A stretch of 6,099 nt of DNA from Bryobacterales bacterium (GTDB lineage Bacteria; Acidobacteriota; Terriglobia; Bryobacterales; Bryobacteraceae), in the NCBI GenBank assembly GCA_003164075.1, contig PLRZ01000707.1, positions 9,109 to 15,207 on the forward strand, given 5' to 3'. Within the stretch, counting starts at the first letter, position 1, and every line of letters starts with the position of its first letter. Below the pieces are notes generated by a model that saw nothing but the letters and a program-made list of their open reading frames with translations, made no database searches and was not told the origin of the DNA. Positions 1 to 6,067 of this stretch are shown here, piece after piece. The position numbers were made by a program, and so were the translations under genes.

Positions 1-6
1 GGCAGA

Positions 7-38
7 AATTGCGGGGCGACATCGGGAGTTCGGAGTCT
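7..38 (-). repeat. Left copy of an inverted repeat shared by both window ends
   Basis: Positions 7-23 (AATTGCGGGGCGACATC) are identical to the reverse complement of 6083-6099. The match continues imperfectly to position 38, giving 28 of 32 identical bases when I align by eye. The copy sits 34 nt past the stop codon of the DUF3617-type gene, and read along that gene's strand it has the same orientation as the right copy has to the TolC-family gene. There is no U-tract after a stem, so it is not a classical terminator. The family is not recognised. It could be a dispersed extragenic repeat or an element end. The identity itself is directly visible; its meaning is inference. Confidence 0.75.
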
Positions 39-72
39 CGACCAGGCAGGCATGCGAGCTGAGACAAAGCTA

Positions 73-564
73 TCAATGTTTCCCTGAGTGAATCACCTTT
101 CCGTCGGCGCCGATCCGGTCACCGGGCTGGACCCCCGCCGGGCAACTGCCGACATACTTCTGGTCCATAACCGTAGTAGTCTCACTCACGCCATTGAACA
201 CTGGAGTATAAGTGCTGTGGCCCTCGGTGTGGCTCGACACATCGCCCTGAAAGGTGGTCGTTGCCTTGCTTTCAATCGCAGTACCGCCGATTACGCAATG
301 GATCTCCGTGGAGTACTTACCGCCCTGGAAACTCTCATGGACTGTGGTACATCCTTGGACAGTCTTCGCACGGGCCCGGTTCGCCGTGTCGTATGCATGA
401 TCCCGGCATAGGGTATAAGTCCCCTCGCTCTTTTTGGCGCCGGGATTGTCGATTGACTGCGTATGGATGGACCAGAGTCCCTCTTTCAACGTCGGTGGGT
501 CAGTCGCTCTGGCGAGCGGCAATACCAGCGCCGCCAGCGCCAGAGCCGGCATCATGGTTTTCAT
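73..564 (-). CDS. Secreted DUF3617-type protein
   Basis: This encodes a 163-residue protein with a Sec signal peptide: a short basic start (MKTMM), a hydrophobic core at about residues 6-17, and likely cleavage after LARA near residue 20. The mature part is small and rich in polar and beta-prone residues. It carries four cysteines (53, 72, 90, 141) and a GLWSIHTQ-like opening segment (29-36), which resembles the DUF3617 family of exported proteins with no established function. The four cysteines could form two disulfides in the periplasm, which is inference. The ATG shares one base with the nitrilase stop (TAATG), and GAGGAG lies 8 nt upstream, so the start is well supported and translation is probably coupled. 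It is the last gene of the minus-strand run. An antisense reading frame at 88-411 is a shadow. Family assignment is moderately sure; role unknown. Confidence 0.8.
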   Translation of the reverse strand: MKTMMPALALAALVLPLARATDPPTLKEGLWSIHTQSIDNPGAKKSEGTYTLCRDHAYDTANRARAKTVQGCTTVHESFQGGKYSTEIHCVIGGTAIESKATTTFQGDVSSHTEGHSTYTPVFNGVSETTTVMDQKYVGSCPAGVQPGDRIGADGKVIHSGKH

Positions 565-1412
565 TAGTTTCGCTCCTCATTCACTTCCAGCCTGAATACA
601 TCCGGCCTGGCATAGTGCCCCGCAACATCCAAGTCGAACTTACCCTCGGCAATTTCCCCGACGTCGATGTCCGCCGTCAGAATTGTCTCGCCTTCGTAAT
701 TCGGCCCCGCCAGCACGTTCCCCAGCGGGCCCACAATCAAGCTTCCGCCGCCGATCTTCTCGCTCGCGCTCCACTGGCACGCCGACAGCACGAAACAGCG
801 GCCCTCCAGCGCGATGTGGCGCATGGTCGCCGGCCAGACCTCGCGATCGTCCACCGTGGGCGCGCAATATAACTGAATGCCCTTGGCGTACATCGCCGCG
901 CGCAACAGCGGCATGTAGTTTTCCCAGCAGATGACCGCGCCGATCTTGCCGAACCCCGTCTCGATCACCGGCAGGGTGGACCCGTCGCCGAAGCCCCAGA
1001 TCAGCCGCTCCATCGCCGTGGGCATCAGCTTGCGATGTTTGCCCGCGAGACTCCCGTCCGGCGCGAAGAACAGCACCGTACAGTAGAGCGTGCCGCCATC
1101 GCGCTCGATCGCTCCGATTACCAGCCACACGCCGTGCGCCCGCGCCGCTTCGCCCAACCGCGCCGTCGCAGGACCGGGGACGTCCACCGCGTCCTCGAAG
1201 TAGCGCCGGAACAGCTTGCGGCCCTCCGGCGTCCGCGAGCCCACGCGCGCGCCAAAATCGGCGCCCTTGGGATACCCGCCCACAAATGCTTCGGGAAAAA
1301 CCATCAGCCGCGCGCCTGCGCCGGCCGCTTCCGCGATCAGCCGCTCGGCCTTCGAGATCGTGGAATCGCTGTCGAACAGGATGGAACCGGCCTGCACCAC
1401 CGCCACGCGCAC
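564..1412 (-). CDS. Nitrilase (carbon-nitrogen hydrolase superfamily)
   Basis: Nitrilases hydrolyse a nitrile to a carboxylic acid and ammonia through a Cys-Glu-Lys centre. All three residues are visible: E41 in [11 protein letters not shown]128 in HRKLMPT, and C162 in CWENYMPL. The further conserved Glu (E135 in MERLIWG), the [13 protein letters not shown] segment (201-213) and the GHYARPDVF tail motif (265-273) place it with true nitrilases rather than amidases or ureidopropionases. At 282 residues it is shorter than typical nitrilases (above about 300) because it ends just after the RPDVF motif and lacks the long C-terminal tail. Residue 111 is Cys in TLYCTVLFF where I expect Asn. No signal peptide, so cytoplasmic. 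The start is GTG: no other start lies between it and the in-frame stop of the cytochrome gene, and the AGG of that stop (TAGG) sits 8 nt upstream as a weak ribosome site. Substrate unknown; cyanide- or aromatic-nitrile-acting relatives are equally possible. Confidence 0.92.
   Translation of the reverse strand: MRVAVVQAGSILFDSDSTISKAERLIAEAAGAGARLMVFPEAFVGGYPKGADFGARVGSRTPEGRKLFRRYFEDAVDVPGPATARLGEAARAHGVWLVIGAIERDGGTLYCTVLFFAPDGSLAGKHRKLMPTAMERLIWGFGDGSTLPVIETGFGKIGAVICWENYMPLLRAAMYAKGIQLYCAPTVDDREVWPATMRHIALEGRCFVLSACQWSASEKIGGGSLIVGPLGNVLAGPNYEGETILTADIDVGEIAEGKFDLDVAGHYARPDVFRLEVNEERN
573..578 (-). promoter_or_regulatory. Shine-Dalgarno site of the DUF3617-type gene
   Basis: GAGGAG on the minus strand lies 8 nt before the ATG at 562-564, inside the last codons of the nitrilase gene. 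It fixes the start of the downstream gene and shows that it is translated from the same message. Confidence 0.7.
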
Positions 1413-1421
1413 AGTTGATAC

Positions 1422-1817
1422 CTATTGCTTCCCCGGCGGCACGCCATCCTTCGACATCGCCGGCGGACTGGGCGGCTTATCGTCGCCGAAGTTGGCCAAC
1501 AGGTATTCCAGCAAAGCGTCGCGGTCCTGGATTTTGGGGCCCCAGCCGGCCATCTTGTCCAGCTCCTTATTCCACGTGGCCTTGGAGAGCCGCTGCGAAT
1601 CGACCAGCCGCAGACTGTGGCACGGCGTGCAGGCCAGGTTGGCCACTTTCCGGCCGCGGTCGAGCGTGGCCTGGTCGGCAGCCAGCGCCACGGTCACCAC
1701 CGCGCCAAGCAGCAGAGGGGCTTGCAAAACTCGAAGAAGCCGCTTGCTGCCGCGACCGTTAGGGAGTGGATGCGCCGCTGGATCCTGCAAGTCCCTCATC
1801 GGCATCGGCGTTCTCAT
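1422..1817 (-). CDS. sorB: Small exported monohaem cytochrome c, SorB-like
   Basis: This 131-residue protein has one haem-attachment motif, CTPCH at 63-67 (LACTPCHSLR). Met89 in the W-x6-M-x2-WG segment (82-92) is the likely distal haem ligand. A hydrophobic stretch (about 32-46, ending VALAAD) is a Sec signal peptide, leaving a mature protein of about 84 residues, close to the size of known SorB subunits. It probably accepts electrons from the adjacent molybdopterin enzyme in the periplasm. The chosen ATG overlaps the sorA stop (ATGA) and has GGAG 8 nt upstream. This gives an unusually long n-region of about 30 residues before the signal core. Residues 17-24 read PLPNGRGS, which looks like translated repeat sequence, so the N terminus may have been reshaped by an inserted element. 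The reading frame is open further upstream (to 2324), but that part is antiphase to sorA and is a shadow. Pairing with SorA is inferred from order and size. Confidence 0.85.
   Translation of the reverse strand: MRTPMPMRDLQDPAAHPLPNGRGSKRLLRVLQAPLLLGAVVTVALAADQATLDRGRKVANLACTPCHSLRLVDSQRLSKATWNKELDKMAGWGPKIQDRDALLEYLLANFGDDKPPSPPAMSKDGVPPGKQ
1709..1772 (-). repeat. Hairpin plus GRGS-type repeat-like segment inside the cytochrome gene
   Basis: Positions 1709-1723 (GCAGCAGAGGGGCTT) and 1737-1750 (AAGCCGCTTGCTGC) are imperfect inverted repeats: 13 pairs with one mismatch and one bulge around a 13-nt spacer. Directly next to them, 1752-1769 reads CGCGACCGTTAGGGAGTG on the plus strand, encoding the opposite-strand peptide PLPNGRGS. 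I recall closely similar short sequences as widespread repeats in Solibacter-like genomes, but that is memory, not a search. The hairpin is seen directly; membership of a repeat family is inference. Confidence 0.4.
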
Positions 1818-2968
1818 GCGCTTTTCTCCACGATGACTCCCACGCGGTCCACGGCGTTCCACAAATAGCCCGAAGGGTTCCACGGCGACACGATGGGCTG
1901 CACCCGCCCGGCCGTATCGGTAGCGCGCGACATGATGGTGTAGTAGCCGGGATCGCCGGGGCGCCAATCCCGGCTCCACAGTCTCCAGGCGAAGGGCAGT
2001 TTTTGCGGGGAAAGTTGCGCATCGCGCCAGCGGCTGCCGCCGTCGGTAGAAACCTCCACGCGCTCGATGGCGTTCTCGCCGGCCCACGCGAAGCCGCGAA
2101 GGGTCACCGGACCCAGCGCGATCTTCTCCTGGTCTTCCGGCGCGGTGATGGACGATTTCACGGGCATGCCTTCGATCACCTCCAGTTCCGCGGGCCTGGC
2201 CGGCGTACCGGGCGGCAGGGCGTACCTGGGGTAGCGATAGCCGGGATTCATGAAGAAGCCGGTGCTGGCCTGCGCCGCCGCCGAAATGCGCACCACCCAC
2301 TTCACCGAACTGGTGGCGTCCCAACCGGGAACAATCAGGCGCACCGGGAAACCGTGGATGTCGGGAGTCTGGCCGTTCATGCTGAGCGCCAGAATCGTGG
2401 AGGGGTGCAGCGCCTTATTCATCGGCAAAGAGCGCACGAAATCGGGCGTGGATGCTACTCCGGTGTCCGCCCCATCCGTCTCCATAAAAGCGGCGGAGCG
2501 ATCCACTCCCGCCATGGTCAATACGTCGCTCACCTTGGGGCCGCGCCACTCGGCGTTCCCGATGGCCCCGCGCATCCACTGGATCCCGGGAACCTTGGGA
2601 CTGTAGAAGCCGCGTCCATTGCCGGTGCATTCGATGGTAGCCGGAACGGTGACCTGCGGCAGCTTGCGCAGGTCCGCCAGGCTCAATTGCAACGGCTTCG
2701 ACACCATCCCGTTGACGGTGAGGCGGTATGCCTCGGGATCGATGGCGCCGGGCCGCGGGAGGTGCTGGCGGACGAAGAAGACGTCAATCGGGGTGACCCA
2801 GGAATCGAAATAGCGGACCGGCGTCTCCAGATCCTCGGGCCGGTCGTTGTGCAGAATCATGGGCCGTTTGCCGGCGATGGTAACGGGATCGTCGGCGCTT
2901 TGGGCAATTTGGCAGGTGACCGCCGCCGAGGCGAGTGCGGCGAACAGGTTGCGCCGGGTAACAGGCAT
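1814..2968 (-). CDS. sorA: Periplasmic molybdopterin sulfite dehydrogenase, SorA-like
   Basis: This 384-residue enzyme has the sulfite oxidase fold and is expected to oxidise sulfite to sulfate at a molybdenum-pterin centre. The N terminus has a twin-arginine signal (TRRNLF, 4-9) with likely cleavage near residue 25, so it is exported folded with cofactor. The Moco domain spans about 50-260. It contains FFVRQH (64-69, Arg67 and His69), the Mo-ligand Cys114 in ECTGNGRGF with Arg119 five residues on, GIQWMRGAIGNAEWRG (128-143), and the HGFPVRLIVPGW block (205-216). The dimerisation domain follows at about 262-383, with VEVSTDGG and the closing SGYLWNAVDRVGV segment. This second domain argues against the single-domain MsrP/YedY family. 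Spacing of R67, C114 and R119 agrees with what I recall for Starkeya SorA. The downstream gene overlaps by 4 nt and encodes a cytochrome, supporting a SorAB pair. The ribosome site is weak (GTGAGAC just before ATG). Physiological substrate is inferred. Confidence 0.92.
   Translation of the reverse strand: MPVTRRNLFAALASAAVTCQIAQSADDPVTIAGKRPMILHNDRPEDLETPVRYFDSWVTPIDVFFVRQHLPRPGAIDPEAYRLTVNGMVSKPLQLSLADLRKLPQVTVPATIECTGNGRGFYSPKVPGIQWMRGAIGNAEWRGPKVSDVLTMAGVDRSAAFMETDGADTGVASTPDFVRSLPMNKALHPSTILALSMNGQTPDIHGFPVRLIVPGWDATSSVKWVVRISAAAQASTGFFMNPGYRYPRYALPPGTPARPAELEVIEGMPVKSSITAPEDQEKIALGPVTLRGFAWAGENAIERVEVSTDGGSRWRDAQLSPQKLPFAWRLWSRDWRPGDPGYYTIMSRATDTAGRVQPIVSPWNPSGYLWNAVDRVGVIVEKSA
1826..1829 (-). 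promoter_or_regulatory. Shine-Dalgarno site of the cytochrome gene
   Basis: GGAG on the minus strand, within the last codons of sorA, lies 8 nt before the ATG at 1815-1817. It selects that ATG over the in-frame ATGs four and six codons later. Confidence 0.6.
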
Positions 2969-3061
2969 GTCTCACAGGCTATGCCACTTCAGGCGCAATG
3001 CGCAAGCGGGGTCGGGACTGAAGCGCAGGCGGCGCCGCCTGCCGATGCTGGCTTTTCCCGT
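2969..3061. other. Intergenic gap upstream of sorA, rich in inverted repeats
   Basis: This 93-nt gap separates the secreted unknown protein gene from sorA, both on the minus strand. It holds GCGCAATGCGC (2993-3003), a CTTCAG/CTGAAG pair (2987-2992 and 3018-3023), and the 18-bp palindrome entered separately. Minus-strand TTGCGC (3005-3000) and CATAGC (2983-2978), 16 nt apart, could be a poor promoter, but the implied start would leave almost no leader before the sorA ATG. I cannot tell whether sorA has its own promoter or is read from the gene upstream. Confidence 0.4.
3025..3042. repeat. Perfect 18-bp palindrome between two minus-strand genes
   Basis: GCAGGCGGCGCCGCCTGC is perfectly self-complementary and lies 19 nt after the stop of the upstream gene. 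As RNA it could form a 7-bp GC stem with a GCGC loop. No U-run follows on the minus strand, and the nearest T-run on the plus strand is only four bases and about 11 nt away, so it is not a standard intrinsic terminator. It may stabilise the 3' end, be a protein-binding site, or be a REP-like remnant. Confidence 0.6.
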
Positions 3062-3841
3062 TCATTTCGCCTTGATGGCAAAATCGAACGCCTGAATGTC
3101 CACTTTGCCGTCGGTATAGCGCACCACGGCATATTCGCCGGGCTCCAGCGGATCTTTGGCCCAGATCTTGTAGAGGCCGTCGCCCAATTGCCGGTGGAGA
3201 ATGTCCACCATGATGCGCTCCTCTTCTACCAAATCCTTGACGATGGGATGGTAGGTGAGGTTTTCGACAATGCGGACGGACGTCTTATTGATGGGGGTGA
3301 GTTTGGCGATTCCGAAGCTTTCCACGTCCGCAAGCTGGACATAAAACTCCTGTTCCGGGTCGGTAAAAATGTTGGTGGAGTGCGCCCCGGTCATTTCCAG
3401 CGTGGCTTTGCCGGAAACCGCGGGGATGGGAGACAGTTTTTGCAGAATTGTCCGGCCCTTGTTGCTATGGACGGCCACTTCGCCGGCCTTCATGACCTTG
3501 GTTTCCTTGCCGTCGACCCAGTACGCTCCGGGATCCTGCGGAATCCGGCTGGCTTCCTTTTTCACCGCGCTCTCCGCGGCGCTCTCCTCGGCGACCACAA
3601 CTTCCTCTTTTGCGAGGGACGCTTTACGCTCCACTACTTCCGCCTCCGTCCGTTTCAAATCCACCATGTCCAGGGGGATTTCCTCCCAGTCGCTGCGCTC
3701 CACGCTGTAGTAGCGCACCCGGTCGGTTTGGACGCGATATTCGCGGACCAGGTGATAGGTGCCGTCGGTCAGGTATAATTTGACGTTTGCCGCCCACGCC
3801 AGGAAGGCCAGCACCAGCAGGACGAAACAGAGCTTGCGCAT
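3062..3841 (-). CDS. Secreted acidobacterial protein of unknown function
   Basis: This encodes 259 residues. A Sec signal peptide covers about 1-17 (MRKLCFVLLVLAFLAWA). A compact N-terminal segment follows at 19-67, with the distinctive LYLTDGTYHLVREY, DRVRYYSVERSDWEEIP and DLKRTEAE phrases. Then comes a charged Ala/Glu/Lys-rich linker (about 68-98, probably helical) and a beta-rich C-terminal domain (about 104-257) ending in DGLYKIW, PGEYAVVRYTDGK and IQAFDFAIK. I recall this arrangement from many unnamed acidobacterial proteins but know no function. The early segment looks like a small beta unit that could bind a surface or partner, which is speculation. Its ATG has only a weak ribosome site upstream. 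A good promoter candidate lies at 3915-3943. It is upstream of sorA on the same strand but separated by 93 nt, so co-transcription is uncertain. The plus-strand frame covering it (1766-3778) is a shadow. Confidence 0.85.
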   Translation of the reverse strand: MRKLCFVLLVLAFLAWAANVKLYLTDGTYHLVREYRVQTDRVRYYSVERSDWEEIPLDMVDLKRTEAEVVERKASLAKEEVVVAEESAAESAVKKEASRIPQDPGAYWVDGKETKVMKAGEVAVHSNKGRTILQKLSPIPAVSGKATLEMTGAHSTNIFTDPEQEFYVQLADVESFGIAKLTPINKTSVRIVENLTYHPIVKDLVEEERIMVDILHRQLGDGLYKIWAKDPLEPGEYAVVRYTDGKVDIQAFDFAIKAK

Positions 3842-3914
3842 ATCGCTATGACTACTCTACCGCCGCGGCGGGTTTCGCGGCACTTGGGGCTAATTTCCCG
3901 GCAGTCCATCCGTC

Positions 3915-3943
3915 TTTAAAGCTTGTTGGTCCATTTTTGTGAA
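3915..3943 (-). promoter_or_regulatory. Candidate sigma-70-type promoter for the minus-strand genes
   Basis: On the minus strand TTCACA (3943-3938; five of six to TTGACA) is followed after 17 nt by TTTAAA (3920-3915; four of six to TATAAT). Transcription would start near 3908, leaving a leader of about 66 nt before the ATG at 3841. Spacing is ideal and the segment is AT-rich compared with its surroundings. There is no experimental support. Confidence 0.4.
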
Positions 3944-3969
3944 CCGGCGGCGCGGTTTGCTCGTATAAA
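3937..3969 (+). promoter_or_regulatory. Weak candidate promoter for the TolC-family gene
   Basis: TTGTGA (3937-3942) and TATAAA (3964-3969) lie on the plus strand before the efflux gene. The 21-nt spacer is longer than usual, so only the -10-like box is persuasive. Transcription would start near 3977, giving a leader of about 75 nt to the ATG at 4053. The -35-like box overlaps the minus-strand candidate, so the two directions could compete for or share a regulator. Confidence 0.25.
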
Positions 3970-3987
3970 GGAAGGAAGAAGAACCAA

Positions 3988-4038
3988 ATGGCGGTAGCGT
4001 GCGGCCGATGTCCGTTTCCAGCCATAATAGGTTTTTGA
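3988..4038 (+). CDS. Possible 16-codon leader peptide before the TolC-family gene
   Basis: A short frame opens at an ATG preceded by the purine run AAGGAAGGAAGAAG (3968-3981), a better ribosome site than the one before the efflux gene. It encodes MAVACGRCPFPAIIGF and stops with TGA at 4036-4038. That stop is the first part of TGAGG, the putative ribosome site of the TolC-family start. Such an arrangement could couple translation, but a 16-codon frame with a purine run can occur by chance. If the -10 box at 3964-3969 is used, the purine run would be largely absent from the message, which argues against it. Confidence 0.2.
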   Translation: MAVACGRCPFPAIIGF

Positions 4039-4052
4039 GGTTCGATCCGCTT

Positions 4053-6035
4053 ATGTCTTTTGCCAAATCCTGTCTTGCCATATTGCTTAGCTCGGCGATG
4101 GCCGTCCCGGTATTCGCTCAGGCCGGTTCCTTGCAGTTGGAGAGTGGCCATGGTCTCATCTATCGCCTGACGCGCAACTACCAGGTTCGCGATCTCCAGG
4201 GAGTCAGCTTCGTGGATTCTCCACGGATCGACAAGCTGCTGCGCGCCGGCAACATCTATCTCTCCCTGCGCGACGCCATCGCTTTGGCGCTGGAGAACAA
4301 TCTGGATATCGAAAGCTCGCGCTATGCCCCCAAGCTGGCCCTGGCCGATTTGCAGCGCGCCAGCGCCGGCCAGTTGCTGCGCAACGTTTCCACCAACATT
4401 TCGTCGGGCCCGTCGTCGGCATCGCTGAATGTGCTGGCCGGCGCCAGCGCCGTAAATGCCGGCTCGGCCGGCGGCAGCGGAGGCAGCACCAACAGCGGCG
4501 TGCTCAGCGGATTGAGCGTCCAGTTGGCCGGTTCCACCATCCCCAACCTGGAGCCGTTGGCCTATGTAGCGGGCAGTTTCAGTCACCAGACCCAAATCCT
4601 GACGTCCACCACGTTTACGGGCACTTCCGCCCTGGTGGATTCCTACAAGAGCCTGACCTACGGCGTGCAGCAGTCCTTCTGGAACGGCACGCAGGTCTCG
4701 CTCGGTTTGAGCAGCGTCTTCAACTACAACCAGAACGCCACCACGGCCCTGTTCAACCCGTACGATAGCGGCAGCCTGGGGTTGAACATCAGCCAACCCC
4801 TGCTCAACGGGTTCGGAGTGGCTCTCAACCAGCGCGCCTATCACAAAGCCAGGAACAACCTGAAAGCCAACGATTTGCAGTTCAAGAACCAGGTAATCAC
4901 CACCGTCGCCAGCGTAGTGAACCTCTATTGGGACCTGGTGAATTTCGACAACGACCTCAAAATCAAGCAGCAGACGCTCGATCTGGACACCAGGCTCTAC
5001 GAGAACAACAAGCGCCGCGCCGAACTGGGCGCCATCGCGGCGATCGACGTCATTCAGGGAGAGGCCGACATGAAAGCCGCCGAGCAGGACGTGATCGCGC
5101 AGGATTCGCAGGTGCTGCAACAGGAAATGATTCTCAAGAACTACCTGACCCGCAACGGCCTGGACAACCCCCTGCTGGCCGCGGCTCGCATTGTCCCCAC
5201 CGACCATATCGAAGTGCCGGCGCAAGAAGCGGTGATCCCGATTCAGGATCTGGTGGCCGAGGCTCTCCTCAACCGGCCCGAAGTGGAACAGAACAACATC
5301 AGCCTGGAGAACGCCCGCCTGGACCTGAAGGGCGTCAAGAACAACCTGCTGCCCACCCTGAATGCCGCGGCCAGCCTTTCCAATGCCGGGCAAGGCGGGG
5401 CCATCAGCACCACTCCGCAGCCCGTCATCGACAAGAACGGGAATGTCACCTACCAGAAACTGACCGCCGCCGACGTCAATAATTTTCTGATCGGCGGTTA
5501 CGGCACGGTATTGAATCAGATCTTCTCGCGCAACTTCCCCAACTATAGCTTGGGCTTCCAGCTCACCGTTCCCATTCGCAACCGCGCCAATCAGGCCGAC
5601 CTGATCACCAACGAGCTGAGCTACCGGCAGGCGGAGATTCAGGACAAGCAACTGCGCAACACCATCAGGCTGAACGTCATGAACGCCTGGACCGCGTTGC
5701 GCAATGCCCGCGCCGCCTGGGAGACCAGCGTGGTGGCGCGCAAACTGTACGATCAGACCACCGCCGGCGTGCGCCGCAAGTACGAGTTGGGGACGTCCAC
5801 GATTCTCGACGTGGTGATTGCGCAGCGCGACGATACCGCCCGCCAACTGGCCGAGCAGGACGCCCTCACTCAGTATCAGCGGGCGCGCACCAATCTGGAC
5901 CAGACCCTGGGCAGGACACTCGATGACTTCGACGTGAATCTGGAAGAGGCCAAGCGGGGCGTAGTGGGCCGCGAGCCGGACCTGATTCCGCCCGCCGCCA
6001 AACCGCCCGCCGCCGCCGTGCAGCAGCGGCAGTAA
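4053..6035 (+). CDS. TolC-family outer-membrane efflux channel
   Basis: This 660-residue protein is expected to form the outer-membrane and periplasmic duct of a multi-part efflux or type I secretion pump. A Sec signal peptide covers about 1-23 (MSFAKSCLAILLSSA..., cleavage near VFAQ). Cys7 lies within it and there is no lipobox, so it is not a lipoprotein. An N-terminal stretch (24-68) precedes the first helix (YLSLRDAIALALENNLDIE, 69-87). Two OEP repeats follow, marked by parallel helical motifs RRAELGAIAAIDVIQGEAD (321-339) and RKYELGTSTILDVVIAQRD (575-593), and by beta-strand segments LGLNISQPLL (242-251) and LGFQLTVPI (500-508). A Gly/Ser/Ala-rich insert occupies about 114-158, and the C terminus is a Pro/Ala tail (645-660). 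I chose ATG 4053 because it begins the signal peptide directly and has GAGG 12 nt upstream; a GTG at 3999 or ATG at 4008 would add 15-18 residues in front. Transport substrate unknown. A 664-codon antisense frame is a shadow. Confidence 0.92.
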   Translation: MSFAKSCLAILLSSAMAVPVFAQAGSLQLESGHGLIYRLTRNYQVRDLQGVSFVDSPRIDKLLRAGNIYLSLRDAIALALENNLDIESSRYAPKLALADLQRASAGQLLRNVSTNISSGPSSASLNVLAGASAVNAGSAGGSGGSTNSGVLSGLSVQLAGSTIPNLEPLAYVAGSFSHQTQILTSTTFTGTSALVDSYKSLTYGVQQSFWNGTQVSLGLSSVFNYNQNATTALFNPYDSGSLGLNISQPLLNGFGVALNQRAYHKARNNLKANDLQFKNQVITTVASVVNLYWDLVNFDNDLKIKQQTLDLDTRLYENNKRRAELGAIAAIDVIQGEADMKAAEQDVIAQDSQVLQQEMILKNYLTRNGLDNPLLAAARIVPTDHIEVPAQEAVIPIQDLVAEALLNRPEVEQNNISLENARLDLKGVKNNLLPTLNAAASLSNAGQGGAISTTPQPVIDKNGNVTYQKLTAADVNNFLIGGYGTVLNQIFSRNFPNYSLGFQLTVPIRNRANQADLITNELSYRQAEIQDKQLRNTIRLNVMNAWTALRNARAAWETSVVARKLYDQTTAGVRRKYELGTSTILDVVIAQRDDTARQLAEQDALTQYQRARTNLDQTLGRTLDDFDVNLEEAKRGVVGREPDLIPPAAKPPAAAVQQRQ

Positions 6036-6067
6036 GGAGCTGTTAAGAAATAAACTTGCGTTTGAAT

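Noticed and set aside
1..72. GTCTC/GAGAC inverted repeat (35-39 and 61-65) as a terminator of the minus-strand run
   Set aside because: The stem is only about 5 bp with a long loop and no U-tract follows.
1818..2324. Upstream part of the frame that contains the cytochrome
   Set aside because: It overlaps sorA in another frame. The ATGA overlap and GGAG site place the real cytochrome start at 1817.
1814..2968. MsrP/YedY-type methionine sulfoxide reductase as an alternative to sulfite dehydrogenase
   Set aside because: A second Mo-co dimerisation domain follows the Moco domain, no MsrQ-like membrane gene is adjacent, and a monohaem cytochrome follows instead.
1766..3778. 670-codon open frame on the plus strand across sorA and the secreted unknown protein
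   Set aside because: It runs antisense through two well-supported genes and their gap, with His/Arg/Gly-rich shadow composition and no family resemblance.
3999..4052. Earlier GTG (3999) and ATG (4008) starts for the TolC-family protein
   Set aside because: They would put 15-18 polar residues before the signal peptide and have no well-placed ribosome site; ATG 4053 begins the signal peptide.
3852..5846. 664-codon open frame on the minus strand, antisense to the TolC-family gene
   Set aside because: It is an artefact of GC-rich codon use in the real gene: composition is odd, there is no recognisable domain, and the plus-strand protein has clear OEP motifs and a signal peptide.
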